Virus record (IMG/VR): IMGVR_UViG_3300005293_000052
Location: 1 to 24,179 of that record
Strand: one strand, 5' to 3'
Source: a virus
DNA: 24,179 nt
The notes beneath the pieces are model-generated. The model had not been told where the DNA came from, did no database searches, and was given only the letters and a program-made list of their open reading frames with translations. Below are positions 1-6,040 of this stretch, in pieces (positions within the stretch are counted from its first letter, which is position 1; each line of letters begins with the position of its first letter). The position numbers were made by a program, and so were the translations under genes.

Positions 1-1
1 T

Positions 2-166
2 GATGAGGTACTCATGCAGTTTGCTATGGGTAACACCATCACTCTGGAAGACACTAACGGTAACCGGAAACTCCTCAAGAAGAGGAACGAAGACAAGATC
101 GATAACGTGTCCGCAATGATGGATGGGTACGTAGCATACAAAGCCCACAAGGAGGCATTCGAGTGA
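2..166 (+). CDS. Terminase large subunit, C-terminal end (partial)
   Basis: The frame is open from the window edge and encodes the last 54 residues of a protein. TerL is the ATPase-nuclease that cuts and pumps DNA into the prohead through the portal. The visible part has the usual TerL tail: a helix ending in F-A-M-G-N, an N-G-N-R-K-L turn, then the D-K-I-D-N-V-S-A-M-M-D-G-Y helix. In phage large terminases this last helix often reads I-D-x-x-x-A-x-x-x-A. The catalytic parts lie outside the window. The gene sits just upstream of the head genes, where TerL is expected. Its stop overlaps the GTG start of the next gene by four bases (GTGA, 163-166), and its last codons contain that gene's ribosome site AAGGAGG (149-155). 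The call rests on a short C-terminus plus position. Confidence 0.75.
   Translation, partial: DEVLMQFAMGNTITLEDTNGNRKLLKKRNEDKIDNVSAMMDGYVAYKAHKEAFE
138..166 (+). repeat. Duplicated 29-base gene leader, copy 1 (terminase tail)
   Basis: This stretch encodes the last residues of terminase and also carries the AAGGAGG and GTG of the first tagged gene. It matches 1064-1092 at 26 of 29 bases by my count, including the AAGGAGG and the GAGTGA at the end. Confidence 0.8.
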
Positions 167-1059
167 GCGAGCAAGTCGACGATTTTTTAGCTCACAACGG
201 CGTCAAGGGTATGAAGTGGGGTAAGCGTAAGTCTCGAACTGAAACTAAAGATTCTGGTTCGGAAGAACAAGCCCCGCGAAAAACGTACCCTAGACTAACT
301 AAGAAACAAGCGGTTATTGGTGCTAGCATTTTGGTTGGCGTCGCTATAGCCGCCGTTGTCATAGCTAATCGAGGAGACATTAAAGCCACGTTTAACGGCG
401 TTCCTGATGGTTATGAAACAGCAGGCAAAGAGCGAGTCAAAAACCTATTGCGTTTAAACGGTGATCGAAAAGACATAACTCTACCACAAGGCCAAGTCTT
501 TAGTCGCATATCTACGGTAGCTGAAACAAATATTCGAGAATCTACCTATGTCGCCTATAAACCAAAAGATGTATTGAAGTATAAAGCATTTTATGGTAGC
601 GGGAAACATCAGGTTAAGATTGAGTCGGTCGGGGAAGTTAAACTCCCATCACGTAAGAATAAAATCTCAACATTGTCCGACATGGTTGATTCGCCTCTAA
701 CTTCTCAACGATACAACGGTAAGTCACTTCGTGAAGTATTAGTTGACCGGGAGAGAAGCCCTAAGGGTAAAGCATATTTCAACACAATCAGCACTAAAAA
801 GCTGGCGGCATTAGTTAACGACCGTATGGATGTTGATGATTTTCGATCTGGCTATGGTAAAGAGTTTTTAAGTAAGCTAAAAGACAAAGGGTATTCGGCT
901 ATCGCCGACCCTATCGATAGCACATCGAGAGGACAAGGTCGATCGTCGGCCTCAATCTTGATCGACACAGCACTGTTCAAAGTTGTAGAGTCGAAGAAGC
1001 TATCTACTGAAGACGTAATCCAAGCTAAACGTGATTTAGATGCGCTACTACAAAAGTAG
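163..1059 (+). CDS. Tagged membrane-segment protein with C-terminal D-domain (paralogue 1)
   Basis: The product has 298 residues. Residues 1-22 carry the locus tag (V-D-D-F-L-A-H-N-G-V-K-G-M-K-W-G-K-R). A basic linker and one hydrophobic segment (about 50-68) follow, then a soluble domain (about 100-285). This domain recurs in the genes at 2512 and 4402. Shared features are F-x-R-h-(S/T) at its start (here V-F-S-R-I-S, Arg114), T-Y-V-A-Y shortly after, K-x-P-S-x-K in the middle, and K-G-Y-x-A-I-x-D followed by a hydrophobic strand near the end. I cannot name the domain. The Arg strand and S-T-Y strand weakly recall ADP-ribosyltransferases, but no clear E-x-E is visible. The GTG start is chosen because it puts the tag at the N-terminus and has AAGGAGG eight bases upstream. 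Possible roles are virion cargo or an ejected protein. Confidence 0.85.
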   Translation: MSEQVDDFLAHNGVKGMKWGKRKSRTETKDSGSEEQAPRKTYPRLTKKQAVIGASILVGVAIAAVVIANRGDIKATFNGVPDGYETAGKERVKNLLRLNGDRKDITLPQGQVFSRISTVAETNIRESTYVAYKPKDVLKYKAFYGSGKHQVKIESVGEVKLPSRKNKISTLSDMVDSPLTSQRYNGKSLREVLVDRERSPKGKAYFNTISTKKLAALVNDRMDVDDFRSGYGKEFLSKLKDKGYSAIADPIDSTSRGQGRSSASILIDTALFKVVESKKLSTEDVIQAKRDLDALLQK

Positions 1060-1063
1060 TATA

Positions 1064-1092
1064 ACAAAGCCCATAAGGAGGTATCCGAGTGA
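1064..1092 (+). repeat. Duplicated 29-base gene leader, copy 2 (intergenic)
   Basis: This is the matching copy, here non-coding between the stop at 1059 and the GTG at 1089. It supplies the ribosome site and start of the GNAT gene. Confidence 0.8.
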
Positions 1093-2084
1093 CGAAGCAG
1101 TTTAATCTGGAAGAAGAATTCGGATGGGTTCTTGATGGTATCGAAGACTACATCGATGACAACCCTGAAGATTTCCTGGAGCACAATGGTGTTAAGGGAA
1201 TGAAGTGGGGTAGACGTAAGTCTACATCTAAATCGGATAGGCCTGAACTTAAGGGTTTGGGCCCCGACAAAATCGTTCGTAAAACCAAATACGGCGAAGA
1301 GATGACCCTCAGTAAAGATCGCCCAACTGCGATTCATAAGGCCCTGGGTCGGATGAGTAAAAAGTACCGTGAAAGCTATGAAAGTGGCGCCTTCCTGACG
1401 ATCAGGGATAGTAATGGTAAAAAAGTTGGCGACGCTAGTGTTGAGAAAAAGAATGCCGATGAGCTCTATCTCAACTGGTTGGGTGTCGATAAGTCGGCAC
1501 GAGGCAAGGGCTATGCTTCAGCAGTAATGAAAGCATCAACCGAGTTCGGCAAGGAAGCAGGATTTAAGAAGCTTACCCTTGAGGTCCCTGGTGATGCCCC
1601 GGATGCTCTTCATATCTACACAAAGCTTGGTTTTAAGAAGACTGGCGAAGTTAGTGGTAGCGAAGGCGATATTTGGGGTGGTCTGACTAGCATGGAGTAC
1701 GTATTTGCCGATGTCAAACATCAGCAGGTTGACGACTTTCTAGAGCACGTCGGGGTTCTTGGTATGAAGTGGGGTAAGCGACGTGGCAGCCTAAAAACTC
1801 GAGTAACCGGAGCAGCTCATGATCGCAATCAGCGTGATATCGCAATGGTTAAACGTCAGCTATCTGGTAACGGTACACGCAGCGAAAAAATCATAGCGGC
1901 ACCAATCAAGATGATGATTGGCGAAAACCAGCTAAATAGAAACTATAACATGTCTATGAATCAACTTCTTGCTCAGCGAGATCGAATTGAAACAGGACGA
2001 CAGGACATCAACGACAAGATACAGACCCTACAAAGAACTAGTGTCCTGGATCTTTTCGTCAGTGTTACGGATACCCGGGAGTAA
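1089..2084 (+). CDS. GNAT acetyltransferase flanked by two copies of the tag
   Basis: The product has 331 residues in five parts: an acidic leader (1-26), tag 1 (27-43, D-F-L-E-H-N-G-V-K-G-M-K-W-G-R-R), a GNAT domain (about 90-205), tag 2 (214-232), and an alpha-helical tail (233-331). The GNAT call rests on the acetyl-CoA pyrophosphate loop A-R-G-K-G-Y-A (137-143), preceded by the strand L-Y-L-N-W-L-G-V, and on H-I-Y-T-K-L-G-F-K-K-T-G-E (175-187), the usual motif B. GNAT enzymes move an acetyl group from acetyl-CoA to an amine; the substrate here is unknown. The helical tail has G-A-A-H-D-R-N-Q-R-D, a module I associate with other tag-bearing phage proteins. Tag 2 begins like the N-terminus of a neighbouring gene, so this looks like a fusion of two tagged genes. 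The GTG start has AAGGAGG at 1075-1081. Confidence 0.85.
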   Translation: MTKQFNLEEEFGWVLDGIEDYIDDNPEDFLEHNGVKGMKWGRRKSTSKSDRPELKGLGPDKIVRKTKYGEEMTLSKDRPTAIHKALGRMSKKYRESYESGAFLTIRDSNGKKVGDASVEKKNADELYLNWLGVDKSARGKGYASAVMKASTEFGKEAGFKKLTLEVPGDAPDALHIYTKLGFKKTGEVSGSEGDIWGGLTSMEYVFADVKHQQVDDFLEHVGVLGMKWGKRRGSLKTRVTGAAHDRNQRDIAMVKRQLSGNGTRSEKIIAAPIKMMIGENQLNRNYNMSMNQLLAQRDRIETGRQDINDKIQTLQRTSVLDLFVSVTDTRE

Positions 2085-2086
2085 CT

Positions 2087-2485
2087 ATGTCTATCGACGT
2101 TGACGACTTCCTTACTCATTACGGTATTCCCGGAATGAAGTGGGGAAAGCGCGGTGGTTCTCGATCCAGTTCAGGATCTAAAGAAATCACCAAGCCCAAG
2201 ATGTCTAAAGGTAAGAAAGTCGCAATTGCAATTGGGGTCGGAGCCCTTGTTGCTGGTGCGGGTATTGCTGCGGTATCACTGAGTAAAAACGGAAAGATCC
2301 CGATGTCCAAACTTGTGACTCGACCAGAGTTCAAGAAGGGCGAACAGGCATTTAAACCATCACCTCAAAAACCAACAGCTAAACCTTCGGCATCAAATTC
2401 GCCAAAGGCACCCTCGCCATATCCAATGACGCCACTGGTACCAACGCCAATTCTCGATGAGATCATGCGGAAGTACAAGTTCTAA
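2087..2485 (+). CDS. Small tagged membrane-segment protein with Pro-rich tail
   Basis: The product has 132 residues. The tag is at 5-22 (V-D-D-F-L-T-H-Y-G-I-P-G-M-K-W-G-K-R), followed by a Ser/Gly linker. K-P-K-M-S-K-G-K-K comes just before a single hydrophobic segment (about 44-65), and the tail is rich in Pro, Lys and Ser (90-120). There is no enzyme domain. Its K-P-K-M-S-K-x-K-K plus membrane segment is repeated almost exactly in the gene at 3604, so the two are paralogues. Each is followed by a D-domain gene (2512 and 4402). The ATG lies two bases after the upstream stop and GGGAG is at 2077-2081, so translation is probably coupled. Function is unknown; a membrane-inserting ejected protein is possible. 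Confidence 0.8.
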   Translation: MSIDVDDFLTHYGIPGMKWGKRGGSRSSSGSKEITKPKMSKGKKVAIAIGVGALVAGAGIAAVSLSKNGKIPMSKLVTRPEFKKGEQAFKPSPQKPTAKPSASNSPKAPSPYPMTPLVPTPILDEIMRKYKF

Positions 2486-2511
2486 CTACCAAATCATGAA
2501 AGGGATACCTA

Positions 2512-3591
2512 GTGAGTACAGACTTAGCAGATGATTTTCTTGCTCATTACGGTGTCCCTGGGATGAAGTGGGGTAAGAGAAAAGGTCGAGATTCCTCTGG
2601 GTCTAATAGGTCATCTTCGGCTAAACCAAATGTTGTTTCTGGAAGTGCCGTAACAAAAAAGCAGCTTGACGATGAGATGACAGAGCTTGGTATTACAACC
2701 AAGCCAATGAAAGACCTTTACATTAAAGGTTCTAACCGTGCAGATCAGCTAATTGAGCAAACTGGTGCCCAACCGAAAGAGCGTAAAACACTCACTCGGG
2801 GTCAAAAGTATGCCATAGCCGGAGGCGCGGTAGTCATCGTTGGTCTCGCCATTTATGGTGGATACAAGTATCAGGACATAGCCACTCGAAATGCTCAGGG
2901 TGGCGATCGCATTAGCGTGAAGAACTTCCAGGCTAATTCAAGTATGTCGTCCATGAGTTTTGGCTATGGAACCATATCTAAACAGAAGTTCTCGGCGATG
3001 GACACCAAGGACGTCACTCTACCTAAAACTACAGTTTTTAAAAGGGTTACGGCTGATCCAAAAGAAGACATGTCGGGTCTAGTATACACCGCATACACTA
3101 AAGCGGATGTTGATAGATACGCCGGTCTCTTCGGCCCAATCGTTCGAAAACGAAGCGACTCTAACAAGCTGTACAGCTCCGCTATCGAGGTTAGTACCCA
3201 GGTAAAGTCTCCTTCCGAAAAGGGAAGAATACAGATCTTGATTGATTTGGTTAATGATGATGCGGGTCTTCGCAAAAAGTTTATCTCTGAACATTCTTCG
3301 AATTCGTATACAGATGCTAAGCTTTCGGCAGAAGAACTGGTTCTCAAATCATATGGCTCATTTGCTCGGCAGTTGGTAAGTCAGGATGACGCAGTCGCCA
3401 AAGCATATATTGACAAAGTCAAACGTATGGGCTATAACGCTCTGATCGATGATAACAACGCTAAACAAATAGCGGATGCTCCCATAATTCTCTTGGGTGC
3501 AGAAAAACTCATATCACAAGTGAATAGCTCTGAGTTAACTAAAAGTATCGAACGAGCTGCACGAAGACGTCTAACTGAGGTTATGCGGTAG
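2512..3591 (+). CDS. Tagged membrane-segment protein with C-terminal D-domain (paralogue 2)
   Basis: The product has 359 residues. The tag is at 6-23 (A-D-D-F-L-A-H-Y-G-V-P-G-M-K-W-G-K-R). A Ser-rich linker and a helical stretch (about 48-90) follow, then one hydrophobic segment (about 98-118). The C-terminal domain (about 165-345) is shared with the genes at 163 and 4402: V-F-K-R-V-T (Arg178), L-V-Y-T-A-Y, K-S-P-S-E-K-G-R, and M-G-Y-N-A-L-I-D-D-N-N followed by A-P-I-I-L-L. The last motif resembles the end of several uncharacterised phage proteins, in which a strand and a D-D-N/D turn precede a buried strand. An ADP-ribosyltransferase-like fold is a weak guess. The start is GTG with GAAAGGGA at 2498-2505; it places the tag at the N-terminus as in the sister genes. 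Confidence 0.85.
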   Translation: MSTDLADDFLAHYGVPGMKWGKRKGRDSSGSNRSSSAKPNVVSGSAVTKKQLDDEMTELGITTKPMKDLYIKGSNRADQLIEQTGAQPKERKTLTRGQKYAIAGGAVVIVGLAIYGGYKYQDIATRNAQGGDRISVKNFQANSSMSSMSFGYGTISKQKFSAMDTKDVTLPKTTVFKRVTADPKEDMSGLVYTAYTKADVDRYAGLFGPIVRKRSDSNKLYSSAIEVSTQVKSPSEKGRIQILIDLVNDDAGLRKKFISEHSSNSYTDAKLSAEELVLKSYGSFARQLVSQDDAVAKAYIDKVKRMGYNALIDDNNAKQIADAPIILLGAEKLISQVNSSELTKSIERAARRRLTEVMR

Positions 3592-3603
3592 GGAGGTTAA
3601 GAC

Positions 3604-4392
3604 ATGACTGAACAAATTGAAGTAGACGATTTCCTGGCCCACTACGGTGTCCCTGGAATGAAGTGGGGTAGGCGAAACGCTCGATCAGATGATCGAAGTG
3701 GTGGTGGAAACTCTGGGGGTGGCAGTGCCGATAAAGCGCCTAAACCTAAGATGTCGAAAAACAAGAAGATTGCCATTGCTGTCGGTGTGGGCGCAACTGT
3801 CGTAATCGGTGCGGCTATTGCCGTTGCGATTCTGAACAATAAGAGCGCCAACGCTCCGATGAATTTTCCTGTGCAAAAACTCACGACCAATTCATCGATG
3901 ATTCGAGGTAAGGCAGACTTGATTCGTAGGGCATCACAGATGCCTTCAGCACCTCAGCCGACAACTGCGGCCAAGGGTGCTCGAGGAAAGTTGAACCTTA
4001 TCACTAGAGCGGCAGAAATGCCGTCTGTTCCGACAGCTGCTCGAAAAAGCATTGGGGATAAAGCCAGAGAGAAAGCATTTGAAAAGGGCAGAGACATAGC
4101 TATCAACAAAGCTAAAAAGATGTCCTATGATGAAGCTAAGGCGATGGTTAATAAAAACCCCAACGCTAAAGAAAGTCTGGTGGATAAGGCTAAATCTGCG
4201 GCGCTTAACAAAGCCAAAGACATGATCTTTGAAAGCGCTAAAGAAAAAGCCATGGATAAGGGTAAAGAGCTTGCCGTAGCTAAGGTTAGGTCAATGCTTA
4301 CTCCTGCATCACAGATTCCAGCTAAACCTGCCGTAGTCTTCAACTCCAAAACGGGGCTGTATGAAGAAGTTGAAGCTCCAACCGAAGAGTAA
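3604..4392 (+). CDS. Tagged membrane-segment protein with Lys/Ala helical tail
   Basis: The product has 262 residues. The tag is at 7-24, followed by a Gly/Ser-rich linker, then K-P-K-M-S-K-N-K-K and a hydrophobic segment (about 55-77) closely matching the gene at 2087. A short internal duplication comes next: I-R-G-K-A-D-L-I-R-R-A-S-Q-M-P-S at about 100-115 and A-R-G-K-L-N-L-I-T-R-A-A-E-M-P-S at 126-141. Residues 149-230 form a long Lys/Ala/Asp amphipathic helix with repeated D-K-A-K and N-K-A-K units. The C-terminus is acidic. It looks like the 2087 protein with an added helical arm. No enzymatic motif is visible. The long basic helix could contact DNA or membrane, which is inference. The ribosome site is GGGAGG in GTAGGGAGGTTAAGAC just before the ATG. 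Confidence 0.8.
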   Translation: MTEQIEVDDFLAHYGVPGMKWGRRNARSDDRSGGGNSGGGSADKAPKPKMSKNKKIAIAVGVGATVVIGAAIAVAILNNKSANAPMNFPVQKLTTNSSMIRGKADLIRRASQMPSAPQPTTAAKGARGKLNLITRAAEMPSVPTAARKSIGDKAREKAFEKGRDIAINKAKKMSYDEAKAMVNKNPNAKESLVDKAKSAALNKAKDMIFESAKEKAMDKGKELAVAKVRSMLTPASQIPAKPAVVFNSKTGLYEEVEAPTEE

Positions 4393-4401
4393 GGAGACAC
4401 C

Positions 4402-5238
4402 ATGAGTGAGCAAGTCAATGATTTTCTCGCCCATTATGGTGTCCCTGGTATGAAGTGGGGTAAGCGAAACACAGCGCCAAAGGATAGATCCACTGAGTCT
4501 CGAGACATGCGAAAGCAAAGTGCTCGGAACTTACAGGGACATATCTGGGAAAAAACTAAGGATGAAGACATCTTTAGGAAGATGACTAAAGACGAACATT
4601 CTAAGTTGGCCACCGGTAGAGAATATGTGGCTAAGAACACAACCCTTAAACGAATCACAACCAATCCCGATGGAATACTCAAAGGTAAGACATATGTTAG
4701 TATGCTTCCTGAAGATTCTGCTTTTTATCGTGCGGCACTTCCAGCTATTGGTCCTCAAATTAAGGGTCGAGCTGGCGCGGGTCTCAAGCGGTATAAAACT
4801 GAAAACTATGAGTTGGAAATCAAGGTTGTTAAGAAGCTTACCTCTCCCTCAGAAAAAGAGCGGTTTGATGCCTTCGTTGAAATCCTGAATGAGCGATCGG
4901 TTGTGGTTGGGAAAAAAGAACCGGTGACTGGTCGTGAGTATCTCAAAAAAGCAGGCTATGGCCCGATGTTCGACAAGAAATTTGATACTCAAGAATTCGG
5001 AATGAAAACTTGGCATGATTTCGTCGCATTGCAGGGCGAAGACAACCCCATCAATACGGCATATTTCAACAAAGTTCGAAGTAAGGGATTCAACGCTCTT
5101 CCTGATGACTATGATCGAGGAAAATTAACTAAGGCTCCTTTGATCCTTCTTGATCCTGAGGGGACTGTAAAGGTCACCCAGGTTCGAAAACTTACCACAG
5201 ATGAAATCAACAAAGCCCAAAGAGAGTTAGGTAACTAA
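4402..5238 (+). CDS. Tagged D-domain protein without membrane segment (paralogue 3)
   Basis: The product has 278 residues. The tag is at 5-22 (V-N-D-F-L-A-H-Y-G-V-P-G-M-K-W-G-K-R), and the rest is soluble. The shared domain runs from about 60 to 272: T-L-K-R-I-T-T-N-P (Arg84), G-K-T-Y-V-S, Y-E-L-E-I-K-V-V-K-K-L-T-S-P-S-E-K-E-R, and K-G-F-N-A-L-P-D-D-Y-D followed by A-P-L-I-L-L-D-P. Unlike its paralogues at 163 and 2512 it has no hydrophobic segment, so the domain itself does not require one. The first codons (M-S-E-Q-V) match those of the 163 gene. Function is unknown; the R...T-Y-V-S order is reminiscent of ADP-ribosyltransferases, but I could not place a catalytic E-x-E. GTAAGGAGAC precedes the ATG. 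Confidence 0.85.
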   Translation: MSEQVNDFLAHYGVPGMKWGKRNTAPKDRSTESRDMRKQSARNLQGHIWEKTKDEDIFRKMTKDEHSKLATGREYVAKNTTLKRITTNPDGILKGKTYVSMLPEDSAFYRAALPAIGPQIKGRAGAGLKRYKTENYELEIKVVKKLTSPSEKERFDAFVEILNERSVVVGKKEPVTGREYLKKAGYGPMFDKKFDTQEFGMKTWHDFVALQGEDNPINTAYFNKVRSKGFNALPDDYDRGKLTKAPLILLDPEGTVKVTQVRKLTTDEINKAQRELGN

Positions 5239-5239
5239 A

Positions 5240-5608
5240 ATGAGTGAAACAACTGATGATTTCCTGCAGCACTACGGTGTCGTAGGTATGAAGTGGGGCA
5301 AGCGCAGCGGTGGCTCTGGCGGTTCCGGTGGTTCTTCCGGTGGCAATAAGGCCGTGGCTAAAGCCAACCTTAAAGTCGCTCGCAAAGACGTTTTTAAGGG
5401 TGCCGGGGCTAGTGTCAAAGCCCACAAGGGTCGCACGATCGCGAGTGCCCTTCTTCTTGGCCCGTCCGCTACTGTCGGTATTCAGCTGGCTCGATCCGCT
5501 GGCCACAGCAAGGGCGCATCCATTGCTATCGGTCTCCTTGCTGGAGCTCCGGGCGGTCTCATTGCTGCTGAGCTTTCTGCTCGTAAGTCTGCCAAGAGCA
5601 ATAGCTAA
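5240..5608 (+). CDS. Small tagged Gly/Ser-linker hydrophobic protein
   Basis: The product has 122 residues. The tag is at 5-22 (T-D-D-F-L-Q-H-Y-G-V-V-G-M-K-W-G-K-R). A flexible Gly-Gly-Ser linker (23-35) and a basic helix follow. Two moderately hydrophobic, Gly/Ala-rich segments (about 65-84 and 93-112) could form a membrane hairpin. The C-terminus is basic. The L-Q-H-Y-G-V variant of the tag is shared only with the next gene, so these two form a local pair. The ATG is one base after the upstream stop, and the ribosome site is weak, which suggests coupled translation. No known domain is recognised. Confidence 0.8.
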   Translation: MSETTDDFLQHYGVVGMKWGKRSGGSGGSGGSSGGNKAVAKANLKVARKDVFKGAGASVKAHKGRTIASALLLGPSATVGIQLARSAGHSKGASIAIGLLAGAPGGLIAAELSARKSAKSNS

Positions 5609-6003
5609 TGAGTACCCCCACAGATGATTTCCTGCAACACTACGGTGTGCAGGGAATGAAATGGGGAAAGCGCGGCGGCTCTTCTAAACCGTCGGCTGGT
5701 GGTACCGGTAAAAACGGTAAGATCACCTCTGATGACATCCATGTCGCTCGCTATAAGCAGGGGCTTCGAGGTCGAAAGATGCAGGAAGCACAAGCTGAGT
5801 TCTATGTCGCCCGGACCAACAAAGGTCAGGACAAGGCTGAGAAGATCATGCGTAAAGCTGAGAAAGCATATTTCGACAATCCGGATGCAAAGACGGCAGC
5901 CAAGCTGACCAAGGGCGAGAAAATCCTGACTGGAATCATGTATGGTATGGCTGCGGTTACTGTTGCTGCGGTTATCGCTGACACCAGTCGCATGAGCCGA
6001 TAG
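5608..6003 (+). CDS. Small tagged protein with C-terminal membrane segment
   Basis: The product has 131 residues. The tag is at 5-22 (T-D-D-F-L-Q-H-Y-G-V-Q-G-M-K-W-G-K-R), followed by a Gly/Ser/Lys linker. A charged helical stretch (about 40-103) is rich in Lys, Ala and Glu. One hydrophobic segment lies close to the C-terminus (about 105-124). The ATG overlaps the stop of the gene before it (TAATG, 5606-5610), so the two are probably translated together. The order tag, helix, C-terminal membrane anchor is the reverse of the earlier genes, where the membrane segment comes soon after the tag. No enzymatic motif is visible and the function is unknown. Confidence 0.8.
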   Translation: MSTPTDDFLQHYGVQGMKWGKRGGSSKPSAGGTGKNGKITSDDIHVARYKQGLRGRKMQEAQAEFYVARTNKGQDKAEKIMRKAEKAYFDNPDAKTAAKLTKGEKILTGIMYGMAAVTVAAVIADTSRMSR

Positions 6004-6040
6004 CTCTACCCCTACATCTAGTCATAAGAAAGGGGCAGCT
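6002..6040 (+). promoter_or_regulatory. Inverted repeat covering the ribosome site of the papain-like gene
   Basis: AGCT (6002-6005) can pair with AGCT (6037-6040), and CCCCT (6009-6013) with AGGGG (6031-6035), around a 17-base loop. The second strand is the AAGGGG ribosome site, ending just before the ATG at 6041. There is no T-run, so it is not a terminator. Stability has not been computed. Confidence 0.4.

Noticed and set aside
5310-5627. Plus-strand frame overlapping the gene at 5240
   Set aside because: It reads the Gly/Ser-linker gene in another frame; no ribosome site and no tag.
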